NCBI GenBank assembly: GCA_028023455.1
Contig: JAQFVV010012416.1
Span: forward strand, 3,949,594-4,013,593
DNA length: 64,000 nucleotides
Origin: Epiperipatus broadwayi
Lineage: Eukaryota > Onychophora > Udeonychophora > Euonychophora > Peripatidae
Reading direction: 5' to 3'
The notes beneath the pieces were generated by a model. The model did not search any database, had not been told where the DNA came from, and saw only the letters and a list, made by a program, of their open reading frames with translations. Positions 47,976-58,652 of the stretch are shown piece after piece (the first letter of the stretch is position 1; every line of letters starts with the position of its first letter). Both the position numbers and the translations under genes were made by a program.

Positions 47976-48925
47976 TTTGTCATATGAAATATATATATTC
48001 ATTTGTTCACTTTATGGAAAGGGGATAACAAGAATATAAAAAATGTATCTCAAAGAAAATATGGAAATGTGCATTATATGCACATACATAAGATGACTGT
48101 AAGCGATGTTAATTAATGAATATGTTTAAAAATAAATTTATTTACAATAGTTAAAAAATATATCATGGTAAATAATGATAATACTATTACAAATACAATT
48201 TTTAGAATAAGTATACAAAAAAAGCACTGGTAATAAAAAATAATTTGAAAACATAGCCATGATTGTGGTTAAGACTATAGCCTATTATTACCACAACATA
48301 TAAAATCAAAAAGGTAAAAGTCATAGATGATGCAATTTATTGAAATGAAGCAATTATTAATGGAACATAGAGGGTTAAATCTACTAAGCATTAAGAATAA
48401 AATCACTGATCTGAATGTAAAATTTAAACATTTACTCTTTATTTACTCCTTGAAGAGAATGTGTATGGCTTAAAACAAAGATACTAAAATTGATACACAT
48501 GACCAGGAAGAAAATTAGATTAATTGTTCACTGTGTTGATGTTTATTAAAAACAGATATATTAATTATTAATTAGGTTTAGAGTTTATATCTGGATTAGG
48601 AATAATATGATAATGTCTAGCCTAATAAATGATTAATAATAGTCATTAATGCATTTAACTGAAGTGGGTGACATTAAAGTTATGAATGCAAAAAGTTTGG
48701 CACTTGTAAATCAAATTGGAATGTTATTTTTTATTGGAAATAAAACGATTCAACTCCATTTATTGATTTTTAGGGTTTTCTTGTGCTATTGTTCCTATTA
48801 TACTTATATCTAATGTTAACTTCAATCTCAAAGAAATATTTTTGCGTAATAACAAAGTATATATGATGTATCTATTTTTAATCATAGGGGCAATAATGGC
48901 ATAATCATATGCCCATTTGTTTACT
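47976..48925. other. AT-rich stretch, nothing recognised
   Basis: No feature was recognised between the tRNA-Gly-like sequence and the next family A copy. Confidence 0.4.
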
Positions 48926-49104
48926 CAATAACATCACATGATCACCATTTCTTATGTTTGCTCATAACTGTTATTAAAACAGGCAAAACTCTCCTTACAG
49001 TAGGGCCACTCAGTGCAAGGCATCCATTGATTGCTCTAGCTTGCACTGAGTGGCACTACTGTATGAAGAGTTTTGCCTATTTTAACTCAATGTGATGTTA
49101 TTGA
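48926..49104. repeat. Family A copy 10, short foldback (no hammerhead)
   Basis: The end in minus orientation (AACATCACATGATCACCATT...AAACAGGCAAAACTCTCCTT) is joined to the end in plus orientation (TGGCACTACTGTATGAAGAG then TTTTGCC). About 35 bp of internal sequence (GGCATCCATTGATTGCTCTA) is shared with full units. The ribozyme is deleted. Confidence 0.75.
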
Positions 49105-49609
49105 ATCTATTATTGCAAGATTATATCATCATTTATAATGGCTTTACTTCAGATGATAGAATATTATGGTTCTTCAATTTCAGAACTTTTTACTGTGACT
49201 GGATGGTGTGTATTGAATGCAATACTTGGAAAAACTTAAATTGATATATAGTTCATTTTAAACAACATACTAGAAATCCTAAAGAAATACTTTATTATGA
49301 ACTGAAGTATGTTTTTTTTTAAAAAAAAAAAAAACAGAGGGGGAAGTATATTGATAGATTTTATTATGATAGTATGGCTCAATATAAAATGCAGTGAAGA
49401 AAAATTTTAGAAAGATACTGAAGACTAAAAAAATTGCTACAAAAGTTAAAAACCAATACTGTCAGATATAAAATGAAAAATCTTGAAAACCAGCATGTAA
49501 TATATGTTATTGTTTATGTGGTTCATGGTCTTTTTATCTTCTCTTTTTTTTTAAAAATTAGGATGGCCAGATTTTTCTATGAATAATATCTAATAATTGT
49601 TAAGTAATA

Positions 49610-49965
49610 TTTACTGAGGCTATAACCTCGATAATATGCGTGTAAAATGCGATAGTAGGGACCTCTACAGGTGTTTTAACCACAAGCTTACGCTATGGAA
49701 GAAAAGAGGGGAACCCTTCTTTACTTCAACCTACTTTCTATTTAAATAGGTGGAGCTGAAGCGGTTAGATCTGCGAGCGTGAAGCTATTCAATACTTCAC
49801 TGATTAAGTCCACATTTCTTATTACACATTAATACTCGCGAAATCTTTCGATTTACAACGAGTCAATGGAAAGATTTTATATTTAGAAATCTATTACAGT
49901 AATTTAAAGTTGTAATTATAAATTTATTAAACGCACATTGATTACGTAAGTAATATTTACTTAGG
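49610..49965 (+). repeat. Family C copy 3
   Basis: This is a single unit from TTACTGAGGCTATAACCTCG to GATTACGTAAGTAATATTTA. It keeps GGGACCTCTACAGGT, TTCTATTTAAATAGGTGGAG and the hairpin near 49835-49865. That hairpin reads ACTCG...CGAGT here, against ACTCA...TGAGT in the other copies, a two-sided change that keeps pairing. No clear target-site duplication was seen. Confidence 0.8.
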
Positions 49966-50289
49966 GAAAAACACTAAAACACTATTCTCTGTTAATTAGT
50001 CATGCTAGTCAATATTAATTCTATAAATCAGTAAATCATCACTAGTTTACTCAAGGCAACGTAATCTTTCAATTTAGATTCTACTGATTACCATTAAAAT
50101 AAATCTTACAGAATATGGTCACATCTATCTGAAAATCAGTCAGAAATGTTCCTCATAATGGAATAGAATGATTTATTGAAATAAAATATTTGTGATATGA
50201 TTATCCACTAGGGAAAAAGAAACAAAATATAAAAACAATAAAACATAAAACAATGAGCTGCTCCCTACTTTTTTCTCATTTATGGCAAT

Positions 50290-50720
50290 CTTGAGTAGTC
50301 AGGATTTATCAGCAATTAAAACATCCAAATCACATTCCCAGACTAATATCTGGTTTTTACTTTTATCATCAAGGCTTATTAGTATTCAACACTGGAAATA
50401 ATGCACTTAAGTATCTAGAAATAACTTTTAACTCCATTTTACTATTCAAGATAAAAGTCTGAATTTCAAAATATTTTTAAAAGATTATTGGGGGGTGGGG
50501 GCATAGGTTCAAAACCTTAGTATATTTGGAATTTCAGAGTTTTACCTTAAATATTAAAATGGTATTAAAAATTGCTGTAATCATTTCAGATTTGTAACCT
50601 AAGCTTCACTAAAAAAGTTAAAATACAGAAACCAAATTATGGGAATTTAAATGCATTATCATCTGATAATCAATGATTACTTAAGCTTATTATAGATGGC
50701 AATAGTGGAGACAGCTACTT
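50290..50720. repeat. Family E inverted pair with hammerhead-like ends
   Basis: The left part (minus orientation, about 50300-50480) and right part (plus orientation, about 50500-50720) share AATTTCAGAGTTTTA and TATTAAAATGG-type segments around a G-rich centre (GGGGGGTGGGGG). On the minus strand near 50340-50375, TTGATGA, then ACCAGA and ATTAGTCTGGGA follow the hammerhead order with several core losses. The right end holds CAGAAACC...TTATGGGAA, also decayed. Confidence 0.5.
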
Positions 50721-50859
50721 TTGATTTGGCATTAGAAAATTAAGTGATCTGTTATTAACATTCCTAGCTCAGGGGGAAAAAAAGTACTACAATTAATGAA
50801 GAATGAAGAGTTTTAAAATATATAGCCAATCATCTAGAATCAGATCTATATAACTTTTC

Positions 50860-51115
50860 ATGTGGGCTTGTTTGAGTTCAAAAGCTTTAAGGTATTTCAA
50901 ATTTCAAACTTTTAACTTGAATATTAAAATAGAGTTAAAGGTGTTTCCTAAATATGTAATGCATTATTTCTACCTTTGAATCCCCAGCCTTATTGATAAA
51001 AACAATTTAGAAACTAATCCAGAGATAGCAATTTAAATGCACTACAATAAGCACTAATTATTAAGCTTACTATAGATGGCAGTAGAGTAGGTAGCTACTT
51101 TTGATTTATCATATA
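50860..51115 (+). repeat. Family E copy with hammerhead-like remnant
   Basis: It shares TTTGAGTTCAAAAG, TTTCAAACTTTTAACTTGAA and ATTAAGCTTACTATAGATGG with the previous family E copies. Near 50988-51030 the plus strand has TTGATAA, an A-rich loop, TAGAAACTAATC and CAGAGA. That is the hammerhead order with the box and stem II decayed. Confidence 0.5.
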
Positions 51116-51324
51116 TTGCATAACCAAAAGAATCAAATGAATTGTTAATATTGAAATATTACTTTTTTTTTTTCAATAAAAAAAATTCAAAAAATATTAT
51201 GACTTGACAATTTTCTTATAAGTATATCTTTAAACAACCAAAAAATTTCAAATAAAGTGATATAAATATTGTAAGCCATGCAATAGAAAATCACATTTTA
51301 TTCCCACTATTTATACTCTGCATA

Positions 51325-51365
51325 ATTTAATATGTTGTGGTGGAGTGGGCAATTCTCGAAATCAA
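51325..51365 (+). repeat. tRNA-like leader of the 50-bp satellite
   Basis: GTTGTGGTGGAGTGGG-type sequence here aligns with TTGTACAGTGGTAGAGG at 51817-51833, which resembles a tRNA box A (D-arm). It leads directly into the first 50-bp repeat. Confidence 0.4.
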
Positions 51366-51765
51366 GATCCATGGATCATGACCTAGCTGTTTAGCTGTGT
51401 GACTTTTAGTGCTCAGATCCATAGATCATGACCTAGCTGTTTAACTATGTGACTTTTAGTGCTCAGATCCATGGATCATGACCTAGCTGTTTAGCTGTGT
51501 GACTTTTAGTGATCAGATCCATGGATCATGACCTAGCTGTTTAGCTGTGTGATTTTTAGTGCTCAGATCCATGGATCATGACCTAGCTGTTTAGCTGTGT
51601 GATGTTTAGTGCTCAGGTCCGTGGATTATGACCTAGCTGTTTAGCTGTGTGACTTTTAATGCTCAGATCCATGGATCATGACGTAGCTGTTTAGCTGTGT
51701 GACTTTTAGTGCTCAGATCCGTGGATCATGACCTAGCTGTTTAGCTGTGTGACTTTTAGTGCTCA
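51366..51765. repeat. 50-bp tandem repeat, 8 copies
   Basis: The unit begins GATCCATGGATCATGACC, continues TAGCTGTTTAGCTGTGTGAC and ends TTTTAGTGCTCA. Eight copies have an exact 50-bp period and few changes between copies (ATAGATC in copy 2, GTGGATT in copy 6). There is no spacer variation, so it is a mini-satellite. Confidence 0.9.
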
Positions 51766-51809
51766 CATTATTTATGAACTCTGAGCATTTAATTATTTTG
51801 CCTTTTGTA

Positions 51810-51890
51810 GTTGTTGTACAGTGGTAGAGGAACCAATTTTGAAGTTCAAGGTTCATGGATCATGGTTCCATCTCTATTGGTTTCTGATGC
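51810..51890 (+). repeat. tRNA-like sequence after the satellite
   Basis: TTGTACAGTGGTAGAGG resembles a tRNA D-arm with box A. About 30 bp on, GGTTCATGGATCATGG resembles both box B and the start of the 50-bp satellite unit. It is probably a decayed tRNA-derived SINE. The anticodon arm is not convincing. Confidence 0.4.
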
Positions 51891-52461
51891 TTTAACTTTT
51901 TATAAACTCCCAAGCAATAAACCATTCATATAAAAGAATAACTATAAATACATAATGAATTTTTGTGAAATTCTTCCATTACCAAAATCTCTTAAAAATA
52001 TTTGCCATTTGTCTTAAGCTATTGTTTACTTTGTAGAGAAAATTATAAAGATATTTTAATTCATTCTAACATCAGAAAATCAATCGTAATTGCTAATCAT
52101 TTTAAAATAGAATTGTTTGATATGAAGTTATGCCTTGTTTACAGATAAAATAAATAGCTTGTCATTTCTCTATTTTATGCATAAAAAGTATTAGCATATT
52201 CAAGTCTCATGCTCTAGACATAACATTCATTATTAAATGGTATCAGAAATACTCATCATAAGGCAGGATTGTAAAAAAATCGAATAACCCAACACTTAAC
52301 CTTAAAAGTAAAAAAGAAATCTAGAAAATTTGAAATAATAACATAGAACAAAATGGGGGAGCATTGATCCAAACTGTAACTTCATTTGATTTAAATAACG
52401 ATCCAGATGCTATAATAATTTTATATAATCATATAAATAAATGTTTTATTATTTACTTAAT

Positions 52462-52546
52462 AAAGATGATGATGATGATTATAATAATAACAATAACAAC
52501 AACAATAAGAAGAAGAGGAAGAAGAAGAAGGAGGAGGAGGAAGATA
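52462..52546 (+). repeat. GAT, AAT and GAA triplet microsatellite
   Basis: Mixed triplets pass from GAT through ATA/ACA to AGA/GGA. The open frame across them (poly-Met/Ile, then poly-Arg) is not credible as a protein. Confidence 0.8.
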
Positions 52547-52954
52547 GTTGTTCAGGAAGTCATGTGATGTTTAAGTATCTCCATGGCAAAATAAGCTTTT
52601 AACATTTCTAATTATTTAATTTGAGAGGAGTTTTAATTTACATTATTCTGTTGAGAATCGATCTTAAAAATCTTTAGTTCTGAATTTCCTATTCTACCAC
52701 TGTACTAAAATGCATTAGGAAATTTATTTAATAAAAATAAATACTGCACCTATATAAATTAATGTGATTGTAAGCATTAACATAAAATTTAAAGAAGTTG
52801 CTCACATGACAATGACAAACAATTCCATAAGCCAACTTATTGTGACTATACATAATGTATGGAAACCACTAATCAACTTTGCTCTTAGAAAAAAATGGAG
52901 AAACCAGGAGGAACCTATAGATAAGTATATGAAAGTTCTACTGATGGTCATCTT

Positions 52955-53175
52955 TGGCAGGATGACTGTTGGTTAAAGCGTTACCTTAAAATTCAAGAGT
53001 CTAAAGGTCTAGGTTCGATTCCCATGCTAAGATTGTCAAAGATCAGACCAGCAACACCTGAAGAAGAGGGGGGAATAATACCTCTCGAAACGCTGGTATT
53101 AACTCTCTTAAAGTATTTGAGATTGTACGTGTATTATTCTTTACATAAAATAATGGAAAATCATTTTCAACTTGT
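52955..53175 (+). repeat. tRNA-derived SINE with hammerhead-like central domain
   Basis: The head (52957-53033) is tRNA-like: box A GATGACTGTTGGTTAAAGCG, box B GGTTCGATTCC, and acceptor ends TGGCAGG / CATGCTA that pair at most positions. A central domain follows with ACCAGC, CTGAAGA, AGAGG/CCTCT around an AT-rich loop, CGAAAC and GCTGGT. The AGAGG/CCTCT and ACCAGC/GCTGGT helices both pair. The tail runs to about 53175. SINE superfamilies with conserved central domains are known in many animals, but I cannot say which one this is. Confidence 0.65.
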
Positions 53176-53314
53176 GTGTGTGTTTGGAATATTTAAATAA
53201 AATTAATTTTTTTAATACAAGTCGTAAATATGGATCGGTCAATAAAGGGTTAATATTATAATTGTAACTTGCATTTTTAAATTCGTATTTTAAAAAGTGC
53301 GATCATATGTATAT

Positions 53315-53365
53315 AACGCACACATACACGAGTATATAAGTATATAACGCTCACATACACGAGTA
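53315..53365 (+). repeat. Two-copy 31-bp tandem duplication
   Basis: GTATATAACGCACACATACA followed by CGAGTATATAA is immediately repeated with a single change (CTCACA for CACACA). Confidence 0.7.
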
Positions 53366-54479
53366 TATAACCTTTTGTAACGAAAATTAATGTAATTTTG
53401 TAAAAAAAAAAAAAGGTTTATTTGTGATTATTTTTCGGATTTTCCAGGTCATGCCTAATATAAGGAATGTTTTTTTTTTTTTAAAAAAAAATTATCTTAA
53501 TATTAGGTAAAAATCAAATTATCTAATACAATTTGCATGAAAAGTAATTAGTGATTAGAAATGCTTGCTTATCTAGAGTTATTTTAATTAATGATGGCTC
53601 TAGAAGTTTCTTAGAAAAACAGATGTTCAAACAGAGAGACCGGAGACATATAAAAGCTTTAAAATTTATTGTAAAGGATTTATTCATTTATTCATTCACT
53701 CTTCTCTCTGAACATATTATTAAATGTTTCCAGACCTTACTACTTATGCTACTCAACTAGTTCCAAGTAAGAAAAATTTGCAGTGATTCCCGGCAGTTAC
53801 TAAGTCAGATGCGGTCAGTTAAAGAAAAATACCAAATGAAAGGCAACTGTTTCAGTTGCTGTACCTGTCATTATATGTGGCTATGGCATTTACTCCTGGG
53901 CGAATAACTCCCTTTTAGCATGATATAAGTTAATAACAGGATCGACCTTCTGATCTTTGCCGATCAACAACCTCAACACTGAAGCTTCTCTCCTAACAAC
54001 TCCAAATAAAAGAAACAACTACAACCATCATCAAGTCAACATACGTATGTATTCAATTGGACTCTTAACTCAAAAGTCTGCTGCATAAGGTTTATGGTAA
54101 TAGATAGATTCATTATCACTAGATTTATTATTATTTGATATAATAATAAATCGTGCTTTCACACTTCCAACGTAAAGCTATAACAACAAATTGAAAATTA
54201 AATTTAATGGCTAAGCGCTTTCAAGAAGATGTACTTGGATATTGATGTATTATTTTGTATGTGTCAAATTAATTTTCTGCTGTGGATGAGTTATTAATTA
54301 TTTTATATATATCTCAAAAGTATACAGTTATTGTTTTTTTATTTACAGTAATTTTATAGTCAAATCGTATAATTAACTAAAGTAGTTACATTTTCATGAT
54401 TATTCATAGAGAAGGAAAATAAATTTTATAAATACTTGTTTAACTTAATACACTGTACAGGCTTACACATACCTGCACA

Positions 54480-54800
54480 TATAATGTAATATGTAAGGGA
54501 TTCGAACTCAGACTTTCACACGACCCTCAACTCTCCATACCATCTCATATTGCAGACCCACCTGATCATACATATATCATCAATATATGTATTTCATGCT
54601 AAACCAGAACTCATCAGTTGGTCCAGATTACCTTCTCCACACATATCTACAATCAGTGCTCAGCTTTATATTAAGATAGCCAATCTTCATACTTTAATGG
54701 ACAGGCTTCAAACTACTCCAATCCACAACTCTTCAGCTTTCCATTTCATTGAAAAGCTGACAGTATTCTTACCAATTAGGAAACCGTTAATTACCTTATG
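54480..54800 (-). repeat. Family B copy 5, with hammerhead core
   Basis: This is a minus-orientation unit, starting at its tRNA-B-box-like end (GGATTCGAACTCAGACTTTC, forward) and running through the ribozyme and the TTAATGGACAGGCTTCAAAC segment. It appears to have inserted into or beside a SINE whose tail follows at 54825. An open frame across it (54550-54825) is a by-product. Confidence 0.75.
54575..54632 (-). ncRNA. Type I hammerhead ribozyme (family B, minus strand)
   Basis: On the minus strand, CTGATGA is the complement of 54611-54617. Stem II pairs GTTCTG with TAGCAT around GTT, with one C-U mismatch and two G-U pairs. GAAA is the complement of 54592-54595. Stem III is the near-palindrome ATACATAT. 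Predicted cleavage lies between 54584 and 54583 (forward coordinates). Stem I pairs ACCAA with TTGAT (4 of 5). All core boxes are intact but the helices are weaker than in copy 1. Confidence 0.7.
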
Positions 54801-54824
54801 TATTAGAGTGTGCCTAGAGCATTA

Positions 54825-54898
54825 ACTCTCTTAAAGTATTTGAGATCGTATGTGTATTAGTCTTTATATAAAATAATTGAACATCATTTTCAACGTGC
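54825..54898 (+). repeat. SINE tail fragment
   Basis: ATTAACTCTCTTAAAGTATT and GAGATCGTATGTGTATTAGT, then CATTTTCAACG, repeat the tail of the SINE at 53100-53175. The head is missing, replaced by the family B copy directly before it. Confidence 0.75.
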
Positions 54899-55085
54899 TT
54901 ACCATGAGTTGGTATTTTAGATCTAATGTCTGAATATCCTAGCGCCTAAAATGAGGAGAGCCATTAGCTTAAAACCAGTTTGGGAATAGGGATAGTTCTA
55001 AATAGAGATTTTAAATGTTTTCTCTTGTGGCATTTATCGGAAAAGCTTGTTTAGAGCTATTAGCACGCTCACTATAGTAGATTTA
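54899..55085 (+). repeat. Family D copy 3, decayed
   Basis: The order TTGGTATTTTAGATCTA, ATGTCTGAATATCCTA, GAGGAGAGCCATTAGCTTAA, AACCAGTTTGGG parallels the family D copy at 15.0 kb. The box is ATGAGGA and GAAA has become AAAA, so the ribozyme is dead. Its tail (GGCATTTATCGGAAAAGC then TTGTTTAGAGCTATTAG) resembles the foldback at 28.25-28.41 kb. Confidence 0.6.
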
Positions 55086-55453
55086 TATATATTGTACAGT
55101 ATTTGTAGTACAATCGGCATTGGTAATTTAGAAGTAAAATTATTAAATTTATTAAAAGAGAGAATAGTATTTTTTTAAAGTATAATCTGATTTATTTTAG
55201 ACAACATAAGTTACATATATATTTTTTATTTCAAGAAATAGAATAACTAAAAGTTACTTTTAATTTTTATTGAGATAAGAATATAAATTCTTATAGCAAA
55301 AGAAATCCCATTAATTCAAGTTATTAACATAATTAAAGATAGCACTGAAGGGGGGGGTGACTTTAGAAACAAATCTCTCATGGTCCAGATGTGGCCCATG
55401 AGCCTGGTATTGCCAACCTCTACTCTACACTCATATCCATTAATGCGTGAAGG

Positions 55454-55880
<427 letters not shown>

Positions 55881-57660
55881 CCAAAGTGAGCTGAGAAGTA
55901 GCACCTCTGGCCTTTACTTAAGATTATATTTGTTTCCAATTGCTCAGATGACTTTATGATATATTTGGTACACATATGAGTTTAATTTAAAATTTACATC
56001 AAAATTAATTGAATACTTTAATTAAGATATAATTAGTAGATTAAAATCTTTGCACATCATTATATTAGGATAATTGGGTTTCTTAAGTTGACATGAACAA
56101 CAACAAACTAATTACTTTTGTTATTTAGGTAAAACCATCCATACAAAAAATTAATTTATTTAAAATTTGCTTATAGGTTTTCTTATATTTTATTTTATGC
56201 GTTTTCATTTAATAATTAATAAATGTGTTATGATTATTTAAAGTTACCTAGTATTTGGTGTCTGTTATTTATTGATCAATTGTTTATTCGTTAAGAATCT
56301 TGTTCTTTAAGCTGATCTAGCCAAGCAATTACTTAGTAGTAAATTAAGATACTTCAAGATACCCATCATTAACATATATTTTGGCATCAAAATAAAATTT
56401 CCAGGCTGCATTGAAGTCTGGTGATACCCTCAAGTGTTAGAATATATGGATGGTGTTCTGTACTCTATAATTTAGTCAGATTCTTTGCTTTCACTTATTT
56501 ATTTAGTATCTTATTTACACACATGTATCTATGTGTCTTACAGAGAAGAAAAATTTGATATTAATAATAATATTTAGCTCAGCGTGCTTTTATTATTGTG
56601 TACCAGACTCATGGCGAACTGAGTCCGGTACACAGTACTGAAATCTTGCCAAAATATTGCTATTATATCAAAATTTTCTTCTCTGTATGTCGCAAAGATA
56701 TACCTGTGCATGTAATTTACATTATGAATAGAGTTATTGATTTATTTATTTGGTATATGTTTTTTAATCATAAGTATTAATAAAATATTGTAAAGAAATC
56801 TATGGAGATTTCAACCAATGGATAGACTGATTAATGATTTTATTAAGCCCTTCAATTTTATTACAGCAATACTAGAATAGGCAGCCATTAATGTGGTTCA
56901 TGATTAGTATTTGACAATATCTACAAAAGGCAGTATCCATTAAATTTCCTTTATGTCTCAGAGGAGTGTATAACTCATTGATTGTCCTGAATCAGTTGGC
57001 AAGACTCCAGTAAGGTTTAGAAAGATAAAATCCAGTTTGATTTATAGATGGATATAGAAAAAAAAATTTGTTTGGAACCTCATTAGAAGTTCATTTTTTT
57101 TATAATAAGCAGATTTGATTTGAAATAAGTTTTAGATGGTGGAAATGTACTTCGGACCATCAGTAAGTCTAAACTACATAATAGCTTTTTATAAATGCTG
57201 TGAGAATCAACTTCTTTTCTTCTATCTTTTACTATGATTAGGGATAATTATCTTAGAATAAGTTCTAACAACAAATGTAATCAGATATTCACCAAAAATC
57301 AGGTATGAAAATTATTTTGTCGAGAAAAAAATTTAGCCATACATAGAAAAAAATAGGGGGGAACCAAATTTTAAAATAGAACTAATGAAAGAAATCATAA
57401 ACAAAGGAAAGATAGTACCACTTATTAAAAGATTTGGATAAGTATAAAGAACAAAATAAGAAGTTAGGAGGGGAAATGTCTGAAATACTACACCTATTAA
57501 AGAAACTCACTATTAGATTATATTGTTTTAAATCTTTCTGATTAAAAATTGTTAATTAAACTAAAACTAAATAAGATGAAGTCAAATAATTATTTCATTA
57601 CTTACTTTTTAAAATTTCAGTTTCAGTTATGCTTAATTGTTGAAAATCAATGTTTTAAAT
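55881..57660. other. AT-rich stretch, nothing recognised
   Basis: No coding homology or family repeat was recognised. A small inverted repeat, GTGTACCAGACTC...GAGTCCGGTACAC, lies at 56599-56633. Confidence 0.45.
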
Positions 57661-57671
57661 AAATCTACTAA

Positions 57672-58170
57672 TATATAGGGTATATGAGCATAGACTTTCA
57701 CACGACCCACCACTCTCCACTCTATCCAATAATACTCATACACTTAAACATATATATGTTGAAAAGACAAATAATCACCAATATACATATTTCATGCTGT
57801 ACATGTGGGGTTCAGATTGACCTTAGGTCAACATGGGTGTGACAAGAATCTCAGCCTCGGGGTGGCCTTTGAGCATTCCATCATCAGATTTACAATCGGA
57901 TGGATGGTTGAAGAGTTGGAGTGTGGAGTGGATTGAAGCCTGTCCATTAAAGTATGAAGATTGTCTATCTTAATAAATATCTGAGCACTTATAGTATATA
58001 TGTGTAGAGATGATAATCTGGACCAACTGATGTTGCTGGTTTAGCATGAAATACGTATATTGGTGATTATTTATCTTTTCAACATATATATGTTTAAGTA
58101 TATCAGTGTTATTGGATAGAGTGGAGAGTGGTGGGTCATGTAAAAGTCTGTGCTCATATACCCTATATAT
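57672..58170. repeat. Family B copies 6 and 7, inverted pair
   Basis: A truncated minus-orientation piece (57672-57812) ends abruptly at CATGCTG, inside hammerhead stem II. A full plus-orientation unit (about 57815-58170) follows directly, starting with TGACCTTAGGTCAACATGGG. The outer ends (ATAGGGTATATGAGCATAGA; TCTGTGCTCATATACCCTAT) form terminal inverted repeats. The plus ribozyme (58011-58074) has both parts of stem I, stem II TTGCTG/TAGCAT, GAAA and ATACGTAT. Its box is CTGATG without the final A, so it is one base short of canonical. Confidence 0.8.
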
Positions 58171-58284
58171 TACATATATAGACACAGGTACATAATAAGC
58201 CTGTGTTTCAGTTATAAATCTATTAAGAAATGCCAAAAATGTATTTGATTTTACCATTTACCATTTAGTTTAAGAATTTCAGAA

Positions 58285-58652
58285 TGACTAATAGGTCAAC
58301 ATGGGTAGGATGACAACCTTGGCACTAACAAGGGCTTTGAACATTTCCATCATCAGATTTTCAATGAAATGGAAGGCTGAAGAATTGTGAGTTGGAATAG
58401 TTTGAAGCCTGTCCATTAAAATATGAAGATTGGCTATCTTAATATAAAGCTGAGCACTGATCGTATATAAGTGTGATGATAGTAATCTAAACCAACTGAT
58501 GATTGCTGGTTTAGCATAAAATATGTATATTGGTGATTATTTATCTTTTCAACATGTGTGTGATCAGGTGGATCAGCAATATGAGATGGCACTGAAAGTG
58601 GTGGGTCGTGTGAAAGTCTGAGTTCGAATCTCACATATATTACATATATAAA
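58285..58652 (+). repeat. Family B copy 8, full length, decayed hammerhead
   Basis: This is a complete plus-orientation unit of about 370 bp. It runs from TAGGTCAACATGGGTAGGAT through GGGCTTTGAACATTTCCATC, GCCTGTCCATTAAAATATGA, the ribozyme (58481-58556) and GTGGGTCGTGTGAAAGTCTG to GAGTTCGAATCTC. The box CTGATGA is kept but GAAA is AAAA. The end is the best-kept tRNA-like 3' segment of the family, with a perfect GTTCGAAT B-box core. Confidence 0.75.

Noticed and set aside
51366-51765. CRISPR-like regular array
   Set aside because: The 50-bp units are contiguous with no variable spacers, and the context is eukaryotic. It is a tandem satellite.
57870-57900. CTGATGATGG-type sequence on the minus strand inside family B as a second hammerhead
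   Set aside because: It lacks a stem II between the box and any GAAA, and no closing stem I can be drawn.
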